Positions 20,084-29,352 of a stretch of 64,000 nucleotides of DNA are shown here, piece after piece; within the stretch, counting starts at the first letter, position 1; every line of letters starts with the position of its first letter. The notes below the pieces were generated by a model. It was not told where the DNA came from and did no database searches. It saw only the letters and a list, made by a program, of their open reading frames with translations. The DNA is taken from contig NZ_JAUSVK010000001.1 of NCBI RefSeq assembly GCF_030814655.1, forward strand, positions 3,665,001 through 3,729,000, in the 5' to 3' direction. The position numbers and the translations under genes are program-made. Origin of the DNA: Labrys monachus. GTDB taxonomy: Bacteria > Pseudomonadota > Alphaproteobacteria > Rhizobiales > Labraceae.

Positions 20084-22372
20084 TCATGCCGCGGGCACGG
20101 GACGGCGCCCGTCCTCCGGCACGCCCGCCTCCCGGCCGAAGCGGAAGCGCTTCAGCCGCAATGCGTTGGTGACCACGAAGACGCTCGACAGCGCCATGGC
20201 GCCGGCGGCCAGCATGGGCGACAGCAGCGTGCCGTTGACCGGATAGAGCGCGCCGGCCGCGATCGGGATGAGGGCGACATTGTAGGCGAACGCCCAGAAC
20301 AGGTTCTGGCCGATATTGCGCATCGTCGCCTCCGAAAGGGCGATCGCCCGCGCGACGCCTTGGGGATCGCCGGACATCAGCACGACGTCGGCGCTCTCGA
20401 TGGCGATATCCGTGCCGGTGCCGATGGCGATGCCCACATCCGCGGCGGCGAGCGCCGGCGCGTCATTGATGCCGTCGCCGACGAAGGCGACCTTCCTGCC
20501 GCCGGCGCCGAGCCGCCGCACCGCCGCCGCCTTGCCGTCGGGCAGGATCTCGGCTGCGACCTCGTCGATGCCGAGCCGCCGGGCGATCGCCTCGGCGGTG
20601 ACGCGGTTGTCGCCCGTCACCATGGCGATATGCAGATGGCGCGCACGCAGGGCGGCGATGGCGGCCCGCGCCGTCGGCCGGATCGGATCGGCGACGGCCA
20701 GCAGGGCGACCAGGCGCCCGTCGACGGCACCGTAGAGCGGCGTCTTGGCATCGGCGGCGAACTGCGCGGCCTCGGCGGCGAAGACGCCGACATCGAGGCC
20801 GAGCCTCGCCATCAGGCGGTCGGAGCCGATGCTGACCCGGCGCTGCCCGACCGCGGCCGACACGCCGTGCCCCGGCATGGCGTCGAACTCGCGCGCCTCC
20901 TGCAACGGCAGGCCGCGCCGGCCGGCGGCTTCCACGATGGCGGCCGCCAGCGGATGCTCCGAACGCGATTCGGCGGCGGCGAGCAGGCCGAGGACCTCGT
21001 CCTCCGCCAAGCCGTCGCGCAGGACGATGTCGGTCATCGCCGGGCGGCCGGCGGTGAGCGTGCCCGTCTTGTCGAAGGCGACCACGCTCGCATCGCGCAA
21101 GGTCTGCAGGGCGTCGCCGCGGCGGAACAGCACGCCGAGCTCGGCGGCGCGGCCGGTGCCGACCATCACCGATGTCGGGGTGGCCAGGCCCATGGCGCAG
21201 GGGCAGGCGATGATGAGCACGGCGACGGCATTGACGAGCGCGAAGGACAAGGCAGGGCTCGGCCCGAAAGCCAGCCAGGCGAGGAAGGTGACGAGCGCCG
21301 CCGCCATGACGGCGGGCACGAACCAGGCGGTGATCCGGTCGGCAAGCGCCTGGATCGGCAGCTTGGCGCCCTGGGCCGTCTCGACCATGCGGATGATCTG
21401 GGCGAGCAGCGTCTGCGCGCCGACCTTCGTCGCACGGAAGGAGAAGCTGCCGGTCTTGTTGAGCGTGCCGCCGAACACCGTGGCGCCGACCTGCTTGGCG
21501 GCCGGCATGGGCTCGCCGGTGATCATCGCCTCGTCCACGAAGGAGGATCCTTCGACGACCTCGCCGTCGACGGCGATCTTCTCGCCCGGACGGACGCGGA
21601 TGATGTCGCCGATCGCGAGTTCGGCGATCGGCACCTCGCGGCTGGCGCCGTCCGCGACGACGAGCGCCGTCCGCGCCTGCAGGCCGGCGAGCTTGCGGAT
21701 GGCCTCGCTCGTCTCGCCCCGGGCCCGCGCCTCCAGATAGCGCCCGAGCAGGATCAGGGTCACGATCACCGCCGCCGCCTCGTAATAGACATTGGCGGTG
21801 CCGGCCGGCAGGATCTGCGGCAGGAAGGTGGCGACGGCGGAGAAGAGCCAGGCCGCGCCGGCGCCCATGGCGACGAGCGCGTTCATGTCGGGCGCCGCAT
21901 GGAGCAGCGCCGGAATGCCCTTCCGGAAGAAGCGCAGGCCGGGGCCGAACAGCACGACGCCGGAGAGGACGAACTGCGCATACCCGTTCCAGGCGCCGAG
22001 CGTCGCCATGACGGCGTGGTGGAAGGCGGGAACGAGATGCGATCCCATCTCGACCAGGAAGATCGGCAGGGTCAGGATCGCCGCGACGGCGAGGCTCCGG
22101 CGCAGCGCCGACAATTCGGCGCGCCGCTTCTCCCGCTCCGAATCGCCGGTCGCTTCGCCGGCAACCACATGCGCGCCATAGCCGGCGCGTTCGACCGCCG
22201 CGAGCACCGGCCCGGCATCGGCTTTGGCCGCCAGGACGATCTCGGCGCGTTCCGTGGCCAGGTTGACGGACGCCCGCTCCACGCCGGGCGCGGCGGCGAT
22301 GGCCTTTTCGACGCGGCGCACGCAGGACGCGCAGGTCATGCCGTCAATGGCGAGTTGAAGCGTATCGGACAT
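20084..22372 (-). CDS. copA: Cu(I)-exporting P1B-type ATPase CopA
   Basis: A 762-residue inner-membrane pump exporting Cu(I) from the cytoplasm at the cost of ATP. It has one N-terminal heavy-metal domain (GMTCASC at about residue 12), eight expected membrane segments, the translocation motif [11 protein letters not shown], phosphorylation site DKTGTLT, actuator TGEPMP, nucleotide-binding SEHPLAAA and hinge [10 protein letters not shown]. The start at 22372 fits the metal-binding domain start with AAAGGG upstream. Followed by cueR and divergent from copZ. Confidence 0.97.
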   Translation of the reverse strand: MSDTLQLAIDGMTCASCVRRVEKAIAAAPGVERASVNLATERAEIVLAAKADAGPVLAAVERAGYGAHVVAGEATGDSEREKRRAELSALRRSLAVAAILTLPIFLVEMGSHLVPAFHHAVMATLGAWNGYAQFVLSGVVLFGPGLRFFRKGIPALLHAAPDMNALVAMGAGAAWLFSAVATFLPQILPAGTANVYYEAAAVIVTLILLGRYLEARARGETSEAIRKLAGLQARTALVVADGASREVPIAELAIGDIIRVRPGEKIAVDGEVVEGSSFVDEAMITGEPMPAAKQVGATVFGGTLNKTGSFSFRATKVGAQTLLAQIIRMVETAQGAKLPIQALADRITAWFVPAVMAAALVTFLAWLAFGPSPALSFALVNAVAVLIIACPCAMGLATPTSVMVGTGRAAELGVLFRRGDALQTLRDASVVAFDKTGTLTAGRPAMTDIVLRDGLAEDEVLGLLAAAESRSEHPLAAAIVEAAGRRGLPLQEAREFDAMPGHGVSAAVGQRRVSIGSDRLMARLGLDVGVFAAEAAQFAADAKTPLYGAVDGRLVALLAVADPIRPTARAAIAALRARHLHIAMVTGDNRVTAEAIARRLGIDEVAAEILPDGKAAAVRRLGAGGRKVAFVGDGINDAPALAAADVGIAIGTGTDIAIESADVVLMSGDPQGVARAIALSEATMRNIGQNLFWAFAYNVALIPIAAGALYPVNGTLLSPMLAAGAMALSSVFVVTNALRLKRFRFGREAGVPEDGRRPVPAA

Positions 22373-22412
22373 GGCAATTGCCCTTTCATGGGTCACTGCC
22401 CATGTAGGTGGG

Positions 22413-22435
22413 CCTTCCCATCATGGGAAGGTCAA
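22413..22435 (-). promoter_or_regulatory. CueR-type site upstream of copA
   Basis: On the minus strand a TTGACC -35 element (22430-22435) overlaps the palindrome CCTTCCCA-TGA-TGGGAAGG (22413-22431), the layout of MerR/CueR promoters in which the operator fills an over-long spacer. The -10 hexamer is not clear (CACCTA at the 19-bp distance). Confidence 0.7.
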
Positions 22436-22496
22436 GCACGATCTGCCGATCGCCCGAGGGGGCAGCCCGCCTGCCGAGGGGGCATCGTCGCCGTGC

Positions 22497-22527
22497 TTGA
22501 CCTTGCCACGATGGGAAGGATTACAAG
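22497..22527 (+). promoter_or_regulatory. CueR-type promoter of copZ
   Basis: TTGACC at 22497-22502, a 19-bp spacer holding CCTTGCCACGATGGGAAGG, and TACAAG at 22522-22527. A 19-bp spacer with an internal dyad is the hallmark of CueR-activated promoters. It lies 28 bases before the copZ start. Confidence 0.75.
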
Positions 22528-22555
22528 ACTTCCCTATCCCTCATGGAGATTCGTC

Positions 22556-22759
22556 ATGATCACCCTCAAGATCCCGGACATGAGCTGCAGCCATTGCGTG
22601 CGCACCATCGGCGGCGCGGTCAAGGCGATCGACCCCGCCGCCTCCGTCGACGCCGATCTGGCGGCCCATATCGTGCGGATCGGCAGCGAGGCCGACGAAG
22701 CTCTCCTGCGCCAGGCGATCGCCGACGCCGGATACGACAATGAGAAGCTCGCCGGCTGA
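22556..22759 (+). CDS. copZ: copper chaperone CopZ (heavy-metal-associated domain)
   Basis: A 67-residue single HMA-domain protein that carries Cu(I) in the cytoplasm and hands it to CopA. The metal site MSCSHC (Met-x-Cys-x-x-Cys) is at residues 9-14; the length and ending (ADAGYDNEKLAG) match CopZ proteins. TGGAGA precedes the ATG. It is divergent from copA and has its own CueR-type promoter. Confidence 0.93.
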   Translation: MITLKIPDMSCSHCVRTIGGAVKAIDPAASVDADLAAHIVRIGSEADEALLRQAIADAGYDNEKLAG

Positions 22760-22763
22760 CCTC

Positions 22764-23762
22764 TCACACCGTCAGCACGATCTTGCCGATATGGGAGCTG
22801 GTCTCCATCAGCGCATGGGCGGCGGCGGCCTCGGCGAGCGGAAAGGTCGCGTGGACGAGGGGACGGCAGCGTCCCGCCGCCAGCAGCGGCCAGACCTTGT
22901 CCTCGACGGCCCTCGCGATGACGGCCTTGGCGGCCGTCGACTGGGCGCGCAGAGTGGAGCCCGTATGCGTCAGGCGCTTCGTCATCAGCCGGACGAAGTC
23001 GATCTCCACCTTCGATCCTTCGAGGAAGGCGATGCTGACGATGCGCCCGTCAAAGGCGGCGGCCTCGTAGTTCCGGGCGATGTAGCTGCCGCCGACCATG
23101 TCGAGGATCACGTCCGGGCCCCGCCCCTGCGTCGCCTCCTTGACGGCCGGCAGCCAGTCGCCCGCCTTGTAGTCGATGGCGATGTCGGCGCCGAGCTTGC
23201 GGCAGGCGTCGCATTTCTCCGGCGAGCCGGCGGTGACGATGACGGTCGCCCCGAACGCCTTGGCGAGCATGATGGCGGTGGTGCCGATGCCGGAGGAGCC
23301 GCCATGGATCAGCACCGTCTCGCCTTCGGCGAGGCGCCCGCGCTGGAACAGATTGTGCCAGACGGTGAAGAAGGTTTCGGGCAGCGCGGCGGCATGGATC
23401 ATGTCGAGGCCGGCGGGCACCGGCAGGGCATTGCTGGCGTCGACGAGGGCGTATTCGGCGTAGCCGCCGCCCGGGGTGAGAGCGCACACCTTGTCGCCGG
23501 GCCGCCAGCGCGTCACCGCCGCTCCTACCGCGGCCACCTCGCCGGCGACTTCCAGTCCGGGCAGGTCGGACGCGCCTTTCGGCGGCGGATAGGACCCGGC
23601 ACGCTGGAAGACGTCCGGCCGGTTGACGCCGGCCGCCGCCACGCGGATGACGATTTCGCTCTCGCCCGGCCGCGGCACCGGCCTGCGCTCTGGGACCAGC
23701 ACCTCCGGGCCGCCCGGCCTGCTGATGGCAATGGCAGTCATGGCGTCGGGCAGCTGTGACAT
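22764..23762 (-). CDS. NAD(P)H-quinone oxidoreductase (zinc-free MDR, PIG3-like)
   Basis: A 332-residue medium-chain dehydrogenase/reductase. It has the GroES-like N-terminal domain (AAGVNRPDVFQRAGSYPPP, LPGLEVAGEV) and a Rossmann domain with HGGSSGIGTTAIMLAKAFGA. The NRPDVxQRxGxYPPP signature is typical of the PIG3/TP53I3-like quinone oxidoreductases, which lack the zinc ligands of alcohol dehydrogenases. It ends four bases from copZ on the opposite strand. Quinone or enone reduction is likely; the natural substrate is unknown. Confidence 0.88.
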   Translation of the reverse strand: MSQLPDAMTAIAISRPGGPEVLVPERRPVPRPGESEIVIRVAAAGVNRPDVFQRAGSYPPPKGASDLPGLEVAGEVAAVGAAVTRWRPGDKVCALTPGGGYAEYALVDASNALPVPAGLDMIHAAALPETFFTVWHNLFQRGRLAEGETVLIHGGSSGIGTTAIMLAKAFGATVIVTAGSPEKCDACRKLGADIAIDYKAGDWLPAVKEATQGRGPDVILDMVGGSYIARNYEAAAFDGRIVSIAFLEGSKVEIDFVRLMTKRLTHTGSTLRAQSTAAKAVIARAVEDKVWPLLAAGRCRPLVHATFPLAEAAAAHALMETSSHIGKIVLTV

Positions 23763-24050
23763 GATATTTTCCTCAGACAATTCTTTGGGATGGGAGAAAT
23801 TCCGAATGTAACGATCGATGGAGCCGCATCGCTGCGGCCCGCCGGATCCCCATGAAAGGTCCCGACACGCGACCGATGTCAACGGCTTCGTTCAGCCTCC
23901 GGCATGGAGACCGGCTGCGGGCGGTCTCCCGATCCCGACGCCGAGCATTCTGACCTGCCCTGCAAGAAAACCATCGTAACTCTCGCTTAGAATTCATCTT
24001 TACGCCGCCGATTGCCGGATCCAACGCCGACTTGAACAAGGAATAATCGC

Positions 24051-24746
24051 ATGCCCTCTTCCCCTGTCGCCCTGATCGTCGGGGCTTCGCGCGGCCTCGG
24101 CCTCGCTCTCGCCGCCGAATATCTGAAACGCGGCTGGCACGTCGTCGCGACGGCCCGGGGCACCGGCCGGACCGCGCTCCACGATCTCGCCGACCAGTGG
24201 AATTCGAAGCTCGAGATCGAAACCGTCGACATCACCCGGCCCGCCGAAGTGGCAGCCTTGCGCCGGCGCCTGGCGCAGCGCCGGTTCGACCTCCTGTTCG
24301 TCAATGCCGGCGTCAGCAACGATCCGGGAGAGACGATCGGCGAGGTCTCGACCGAGGAGTTCATGCGCGTGATGATCACCAACGCCCTCAGTCCGATGCG
24401 CGTGATCGAGGCGTGCGAGGGCCTGGTGACGCCTGAGGGAACCATCGGCGTGATGTCGTCCGGGCTCGGAAGCGTCGCCAACAACGAAGACGGCGGATGG
24501 GAGGTCTATCGCGCCAGCAAGGCGGCGCTCAACACGCTGATGCGCAGCTTTTGGGCGCGGCATGCAAGCGAGGGGCGCGCCATGGTGATCATCGCGCCGG
24601 GCTGGGTACGGACCGACATGGGCGGCCCAGCCGCCAGCCTCGATATCTCCGAAAGCATTCCCGGCGTCGTCGACACCCTTGCGAGCCGCACCGGACATTC
24701 CGGCCTGGTCTATCTCGATTATCGCGGCAGGACAGTCCGTTGGTAG
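24051..24746 (+). CDS. SDR family oxidoreductase
   Basis: A 231-residue short-chain dehydrogenase. It has the nucleotide-binding loop GASRGLG at residues 11-17, the NAG motif (VNAGVSN), a Ser-rich strand (GVMSSGLGS) and the catalytic YRASKAALN (Tyr-x3-Lys). The short length and APGWVRTDMGG C-terminal segment resemble the CsgA-like/sniffer-like SDR group. NADP preference and substrate cannot be told. Monocistronic. Confidence 0.87.
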   Translation: MPSSPVALIVGASRGLGLALAAEYLKRGWHVVATARGTGRTALHDLADQWNSKLEIETVDITRPAEVAALRRRLAQRRFDLLFVNAGVSNDPGETIGEVSTEEFMRVMITNALSPMRVIEACEGLVTPEGTIGVMSSGLGSVANNEDGGWEVYRASKAALNTLMRSFWARHASEGRAMVIIAPGWVRTDMGGPAASLDISESIPGVVDTLASRTGHSGLVYLDYRGRTVRW

Positions 24747-24788
24747 GGTTTCCTGGATCAAGAACTCAGGAGATGGCGGGGCGCCCCG

Positions 24789-25241
24789 CTATGTCCTGCC
24801 GAGAAAACGGGCGAAGGCGTCGAGCGTCGCCTTGCTGACGTGATGCTCGATGCCTTCCGCGTCGCGCCGGGCCGTGTCCGCGTCGATGCCGAGGGCGAGA
24901 AGAAAGCTTTCGACGAGGCGATGGCGCTCCCGGCTGGCGTCGGCGAGGGCCTGTCCGGCGCCGGTGAGGAACACGCCGCGATACGGGCGCTGCGCCACCA
25001 ACCCCTCCTCCGCGAGGCGTTTGAGCATCTTGGCGACCGTCGGCTGCGCCACGCCGAGCCGGGCGGCGATATCGACCTGGCGCGCCTCGCCGCCGTCGCC
25101 GATCAGGTCGGCGATCAGTTCGACATAATCTTCGACCAGTTCGAGGCGCCTGGCCTCCCGAGCCTGGCGAAAGCTCTCCACATGCACGACGGCATCGACC
25201 AGACCCGCTTCTCCGGCCGAAGGCGCAGCAGCCCGCTTCAT
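24789..25241 (-). CDS. mntR: manganese-responsive regulator MntR (DtxR family)
   Basis: A 150-residue repressor with an N-terminal winged helix ([20 protein letters not shown]-like segment at about residues 55-75, followed by [14 protein letters not shown]) and a short metal-binding/dimerisation domain with EGIEHHVS, which contributes Glu and His ligands. The compact form without an SH3 domain fits MntR rather than DtxR/IdeR. AAGGAGGG lies just before the ATG at 25241. It is divergent from mntH, and an MntR-type palindrome lies in the shared upstream region. Confidence 0.92.
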   Translation of the reverse strand: MKRAAAPSAGEAGLVDAVVHVESFRQAREARRLELVEDYVELIADLIGDGGEARQVDIAARLGVAQPTVAKMLKRLAEEGLVAQRPYRGVFLTGAGQALADASRERHRLVESFLLALGIDADTARRDAEGIEHHVSKATLDAFARFLGRT

Positions 25242-25360
25242 CTCGGCTCCCTCCTTGCGAATTCCGGACGCACCGACAGCCTCATAGCCTACCCGGCATG
25301 ATTTTTCCAACTGCCCCAATGAAAGTGAGCCGGGGCGCTTGTCTATTGCCTTCTCATTGT

Positions 25361-25380
25361 ATTATAGCATAAGCTATATT
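25361..25380. promoter_or_regulatory. MntR-type operator between mntR and mntH
   Basis: ATTATAGCATAAGCTATATT: the half-sites ATAGC and GCTAT have the spacing of the enterobacterial MntR box (AACATAGCAAAGGCTATGTT). It lies 48 bases before the mntH start in an AT-rich promoter region. Confidence 0.8.
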
Positions 25381-25427
25381 AAATAGGTTGATGTTGGTCC
25401 AAGACAGGATGGCCCGTGGAGGACGAA

Positions 25428-26783
25428 ATGAGTAACGAGGCGGCCGGCAGTGCGCCGGCCTGGCGTTTCGAGGGGGACGGCAGTCGCCCCAGCCTCGGTT
25501 CGATGAATGCCAGCGTGCCCGTGCCGGCCGCAGGCCTGTGGCTGCGGCGCTTCTTCGCCTTTCTCGGTCCGGGCTACATGGTGTCCGTCGGCTATATGGA
25601 CCCCGGCAATTGGGCGACCGATCTCGCCGGCGGCTCGAAGTTCGGCTACACGCTGCTGTCCGTCATCCTGCTGTCCAACCTGATGGCGATCGTGCTGCAG
25701 GCGCTCGCCGCGCGCCTCGGCATCGCCACCGGGCGCGATCTCGCCCAGGCCTGCCGCGAGCACTATCCCAAGCCCGTCAACATCGTGCTGTGGCTCGCCT
25801 GCGAACTGGCCATCATCGCCTGCGATCTCGCCGAGGTGATCGGCACCGCCATCGCGCTCAACCTGCTGTTCGGCATCCCCCTGGTCCTCGGCGCCATCAT
25901 CACGGCGGTCGACGTCTTCCTGGTGCTGCTGCTGATGCGCAGGGGCTTCCGGGCGCTGGAGGCCTTCGTGATCGTCCTGCTGGTCGTCATCTTCGTCTGC
26001 TTCGGCATCCAGATGGTCCTGGCGGCGCCGGCGATCCGCGACATCCTGGGCGGCTTCGTGCCGCAATCGGCGGTCGTCACCAATCCCGAAGCGCTCTACA
26101 TCGCCATCGGCATCATCGGTGCGACCGTGATGCCGCACAATCTCTACCTGCACTCGTCGATCGTGCAGACGCGCGCCTATGCCCGCGATCCCGAAGGGCG
26201 CCGCTCGGCGGTGAAATGGGCCGTCGGAGACAGCACGATCGCCCTGATGCTCGCGCTGTTCGTCAACGCCGCCATCCTCATCACCGCCGCCGCGGTGTTC
26301 CATCGCAACGGCCACACCGACATCGAGGAGATCGGCCAGGCCTACCAGTTGCTCTCGCCCGTGCTGGGCGTCGGCATCGCCTCCACCCTGTTCGCCGTCG
26401 CGCTGCTCGCCTCCGGCGTCAACTCGACGGTGACGGCGACGCTCGCCGGCCAGATCATCATGGAAGGCTTCCTGCACCTTCGCATCCCCGACTGGGCGCG
26501 CCGCCTCATCACCCGCGGCATCGCCATCGTCCCCGTGGTCGCCGTGACGGCGCTCTACGGCGAACAGGGCACGGCGAAGCTCCTGGTGTTCAGCCAGGTC
26601 GTGCTGTCGATGCAATTGCCCTTCGCCGTGATTCCGTTGGTCCGTTTCGTGTCCGACCGGCGCAAGATGGGCGCGCTGGTGACGCCGGCCTGGCTGTCGA
26701 TCCTCGCCTGGGCGATCGCCGGCGTCATCCTCGTCCTGAACGTCAAGCTGCTGATCGACACCTTTGCCGGGGCGGCGGGCTGA
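25428..26783 (+). CDS. mntH: Nramp-family Mn(II)/divalent metal transporter MntH
   Basis: A 451-residue proton-coupled manganese importer of the inner membrane with about eleven helices. The metal-site motifs are intact: DPGN in [17 protein letters not shown] (helix 1) and MPHN in [14 protein letters not shown] (helix 6). I chose the ATG at 25428, which follows GGAGG; an in-frame GTG four codons earlier is also possible. Its upstream MntR box and divergent mntR indicate repression at high manganese. Confidence 0.96.
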   Translation: MSNEAAGSAPAWRFEGDGSRPSLGSMNASVPVPAAGLWLRRFFAFLGPGYMVSVGYMDPGNWATDLAGGSKFGYTLLSVILLSNLMAIVLQALAARLGIATGRDLAQACREHYPKPVNIVLWLACELAIIACDLAEVIGTAIALNLLFGIPLVLGAIITAVDVFLVLLLMRRGFRALEAFVIVLLVVIFVCFGIQMVLAAPAIRDILGGFVPQSAVVTNPEALYIAIGIIGATVMPHNLYLHSSIVQTRAYARDPEGRRSAVKWAVGDSTIALMLALFVNAAILITAAAVFHRNGHTDIEEIGQAYQLLSPVLGVGIASTLFAVALLASGVNSTVTATLAGQIIMEGFLHLRIPDWARRLITRGIAIVPVVAVTALYGEQGTAKLLVFSQVVLSMQLPFAVIPLVRFVSDRRKMGALVTPAWLSILAWAIAGVILVLNVKLLIDTFAGAAG

Positions 26784-26802
26784 CGCCTGCCCCCGCCTCG
26801 CC

Positions 26803-27816
26803 TCAGAAACCGGTCAGCACCGATTTGCCGATGGCCTTGCCGCTTTCGATGCCGGCATGGGCGGCGCGCAGGTTGGCGGCATTGATGGCGCCGAACTCGC
26901 GGTGCAGCGTCGTGCGCAGCACGCCGGCATCGACGAGTTCGGCGACCTCGGTCAGGATCCTGTGCTGCGCGATCATGTCCGGTGTCTGGAAGAGCGCACG
27001 GGTGAACATCAGCTCCCAGGACACGGTGAGGCTCTTGCGCTTCAGCGGCACGATATCGAGGGTCTTGGGGTCGTCGATCAGCGCCAGCCTGCCCTGGGGC
27101 ACCAGGACGTCGACGATCCCGGGCAGGTGCTTTTCGGTCGCGGTGAGCCCGGCGACATAGTCGACTTCGGCAATCCCGACAGCCTGCAGGCCTTCAGCGA
27201 GCGGCTTGTGATGGTCGATGACATGGTGGGCACCCATGCCCCGGCACCAGGCGATCGTCTCCGGCCGCGAGGCCGTGGCGACCACGGTGAGGCCGGTAAG
27301 GCGGCGGGCGATCTGGGTGAGGATCGATCCGACGCCGCCCGCCCCGTTGACGATCAGGATCGAGCCCTTGTGATGCTTGGTGCCGTAGGGAACGCCGAGG
27401 CGGTCGAACAGCAATTCCCACGCCGTCAGCGCGGTGAGCGGCAAAGCGGCGGACTGCGTGAAGGACAGCGAGGCCGGCTTGCGGGCAGCGATCCTCTCAT
27501 CGACCACATGCCACTCGCTGTTGGCGCCGGGCCGGTCCAGCGCCCCGGCATAGAAGACCTCGTCGCCCGGCCGGAACAGGGTCACGTCGCGGCCCACGGC
27601 TTCGATGACCCCCGCCGCGTCCCATCCGAGGATGCGGGCCTGGCCTTCGGGCGGCTTGGCACCGGCCCGCACCTTCACGTCGACCGGATTGACGGCGATG
27701 GCATGGACGCGGACGAGAAGGTCGCGCGGGCCGGGCGTGGGCGCAGCCACCTCGAGATCGACGAGCGACTCAGGGGATGCGATCGGCAGCGGCGTGTAAT
27801 AACCGACGGCTTTCAT
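26803..27816 (-). CDS. zinc-binding-type alcohol dehydrogenase family protein (quinone reductase-like MDR)
   Basis: A 337-residue MDR protein. GroES-like region with HAIAVNPVDVKVRAGAKP and LGWDAAGVIEAVG, Rossmann segment ILIVNGAGGVGSILTQIARR, and a distinctive KHHKGS upstream of it. The WDxAGxVxAVG and NPVDxKxR patterns place it with the ZADH/YhfP-type quinone reductases that do not bind zinc. A good GGAGC precedes the start at 27816. It stands alone. Confidence 0.88.
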   Translation of the reverse strand: MKAVGYYTPLPIASPESLVDLEVAAPTPGPRDLLVRVHAIAVNPVDVKVRAGAKPPEGQARILGWDAAGVIEAVGRDVTLFRPGDEVFYAGALDRPGANSEWHVVDERIAARKPASLSFTQSAALPLTALTAWELLFDRLGVPYGTKHHKGSILIVNGAGGVGSILTQIARRLTGLTVVATASRPETIAWCRGMGAHHVIDHHKPLAEGLQAVGIAEVDYVAGLTATEKHLPGIVDVLVPQGRLALIDDPKTLDIVPLKRKSLTVSWELMFTRALFQTPDMIAQHRILTEVAELVDAGVLRTTLHREFGAINAANLRAAHAGIESGKAIGKSVLTGF

Positions 27817-28089
27817 CAATGGGCTCCTGCAAATGAGAACGGGATTGCGCGGCACCGAAAGGCCTGGGCGGGCCGGCATCGAAAGGGCGGCAATCTGGGC
27901 GCATGGCTGCCGAAAGGAAAGCGGATAGCGTGTCGCACTGCCGCCGCCCGATCAGCCGGACCGCCCAGCGCCCGCGGGCCTTCACATCGATATCCCGCGC
28001 CCTTTCGAGGCGACCGAAAAGGCGGCGGCAGAGATCGCCGTCGTCCGCCAAGCCGAGACGAATGACACCGCGATCATGGATCGCAGCGC

Positions 28090-28455
28090 TCACACGGAAG
28101 CAGGAGGCGGTATCGCTGCGCCGTAGAGTTCCGGCTTGAACCCCACCAGCACGCGGCCCGTCCCGAGATCGAGGACCGGCCGCTTGATCATCGAGGGCTG
28201 GGCCAGCATCAGCGCGACGGCCCGGCCCTCGTCCAGCCCCTGCTTCTCGCCGTCGGGCAGGTTGCGGAACGTCGTACCCGCCCGGTTGAGCAGGGTTTCC
28301 CAGCCGAGTTGCCCGCACCAGCTCTGCAGACGGGCCCGATCGATGCCCTGCGCCTTGTAGTCGTGGAAGGCATAGGCGACGCCGTGCTGGTCGAGCCAAA
28401 GGCGGGCCTTCTTCATGGTGTCGCAATTCTTGATGCCGTAGATCGTGATCGTCAT
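28090..28455 (-). CDS. ArsC/Spx-family reductase-like protein
   Basis: A 121-residue thioredoxin-fold protein of the ArsC/YffB group. The N-terminus MTITIYGIKNCDTMKKARLW carries a single Cys at the active-site position (KNCDTM), followed by YKAQGID and the C-terminal MIKRPVLDLGTGRVLVGFKP, which contains the family Arg. True arsenate reductases need extra cysteines or glutaredoxin; this YffB-like subtype is often a glutathione-dependent thiol reductase of unknown target. No ars genes are nearby, so an arsenic role is not supported. Confidence 0.88.
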   Translation of the reverse strand: MTITIYGIKNCDTMKKARLWLDQHGVAYAFHDYKAQGIDRARLQSWCGQLGWETLLNRAGTTFRNLPDGEKQGLDEGRAVALMLAQPSMIKRPVLDLGTGRVLVGFKPELYGAAIPPPASV

Positions 28456-28641
28456 GCAGGCGGTTCCACCGATATCCAAGGATCGTGGAAAGAGCCCGCC
28501 GCGCGCCCGCCGTCAAGCCGGCGCAGAGGGCGACGTTCATGACGCAGCCTCTGGGTTTCCCAACGACGCCGACGATTACTGAGCTCTATCAATTGTCTAC
28601 AGCCTCTTTATCACGCGGATCGCGAGGAATGGCTGGCGGCG

Positions 28642-28717
28642 GTCGAGACGATACGGTCTCGTCTCGACGCAATGTTTAGCGCCCCCCTAAACAGGACGGG
28701 ACGGTCTCGTCTTGACC
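28642..28717. promoter_or_regulatory. operator-like palindrome cluster
   Basis: A perfect 10-bp dyad (GTCGAGACGA, 7-base spacer, TCGTCTCGAC) at 28642-28668, a second dyad TGTTTAG/CTAAACA at 28673-28693, and at 28701-28717 a direct repeat of the first right arm (ACGGTCTCGTCTTGACC against ACGGTCTCGTCTCGACG at 28653-28669). The style resembles binding sites of TetR-like regulators, but no gene starts close downstream on the plus strand. Confidence 0.45.
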
Positions 28718-29128
28718 TTCGATCCGATTGAGACGTGCCGTCTGGTCCGCGCTTGCCGATGGCATCTGAGGGACGGCAGCGCATGGGCTTCGTGCCTCCA
28801 ATGCCGCTGCTTCACTTAAGAAAGCCCTCCCCTGCGGCTCGTCCCTGCGAAAGGGGTTAAGCGATCCTCACTGCCGGGCCGAGCCGTTGCGGCGCCCGCC
28901 GCGTACCCAAATGAACGGAGAAAGCCATGACCGGCGGACAGGGGCCGACCTCACCGGCTTCATCGACGCTCTCGCCCTACCGAGGCCTGTGACGGCGATT
29001 GGGCGCCCGGAAAGCGGACGAAACGGAACGCGCCACGGCCGGTGTGACCGGAATGCACCATCGGCGGTCTATGTGTCGCAGCCGAGCCCTTCGGGGACGC
29101 CGGCCCTTTACAAGGCCCGCCTCTCCCT
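28718..29128. other. intergenic stretch, no secure gene
   Basis: Open frames from about 28912 or 28927 with AUG starts after GGAGAAAGCC exist but have no recognisable product. The stretch probably contains the promoter of the short transcript described next. I see no conserved domain in it. Confidence 0.4.
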
Positions 29129-29170
29129 CCATCTTCGGATGGTCTGAAACAACCGAAAGGAGGTGATCCA

Positions 29171-29236
29171 GTGTCTGAACACAACATGGTCCAGGGAATT
29201 CACGCTGGTTCGATGAAGGCGGTGTCCGCCATCTGA
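29171..29236 (+). CDS. candidate 21-residue leader-like peptide
   Basis: GTG start at 29171, stop TGA at 29234-29236, product VSEHNMVQGIHAGSMKAVSAI. It is preceded at the right distance (GGAGG, then seven bases) by one of the longest possible Shine-Dalgarno matches. The peptide has no hydrophobic segment and no run of a single amino acid as in classic attenuators. Function unknown; it may be a translated switch rather than a protein product. Confidence 0.4.
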   Translation: MSEHNMVQGIHAGSMKAVSAI

Positions 29237-29317
29237 GGTTCCGGCTACGTAAGGCCTGGATCATCCCGCCGGACCCGCGGTGAGTGCCCTGCACTCCCCG
29301 GATCCGGTCTCGATCAG

Positions 29318-29352
29318 CCGGCGCGCGAGGCAACTCGCGCGCCGGTTTTTTT
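29318..29352 (+). terminator. strong intrinsic terminator
   Basis: A perfect 12-bp stem CCGGCGCGCGAG (29318-29329), GCAA loop, its complement (29334-29345), and a run of seven T (29346-29352). Confidence 0.9.

Larger units (their letters stand above)
29129..29352 (+). ncRNA. candidate short structured transcript with embedded small ORF
   Basis: From left to right: a UUCG-type hairpin CCATC-TTCG-GATGG (29129-29142); a 15-base sequence AAAGGAGGTGATCCA (29156-29170) complementary to the 16S rRNA 3' end; a 21-codon ORF; CTGGATCATCC (29256-29266) that can pair with GGTGATCCAG at 29162-29171 and so mask the ribosome site; and a strong intrinsic terminator. No gene follows for over 500 bases, so this is better read as an independent small RNA or small mRNA than as a leader. 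I know no family name for it. Confidence 0.45.

Noticed and set aside
20021-22759. A 900-codon open frame opposite copA
   Set aside because: It is the antisense of the copA gene; the Arg/Asp/Gly/His-rich product is a reading-frame artefact.
28090-28455. Arsenate detoxification role for the ArsC-like gene
   Set aside because: The protein fits the YffB/Spx-like subtype and no arsR, arsB or acr3 lies near.
28912-29147. A 78-codon frame upstream of the small transcript
   Set aside because: No recognisable motif, and its end runs into the UUCG hairpin; coding potential not supported.
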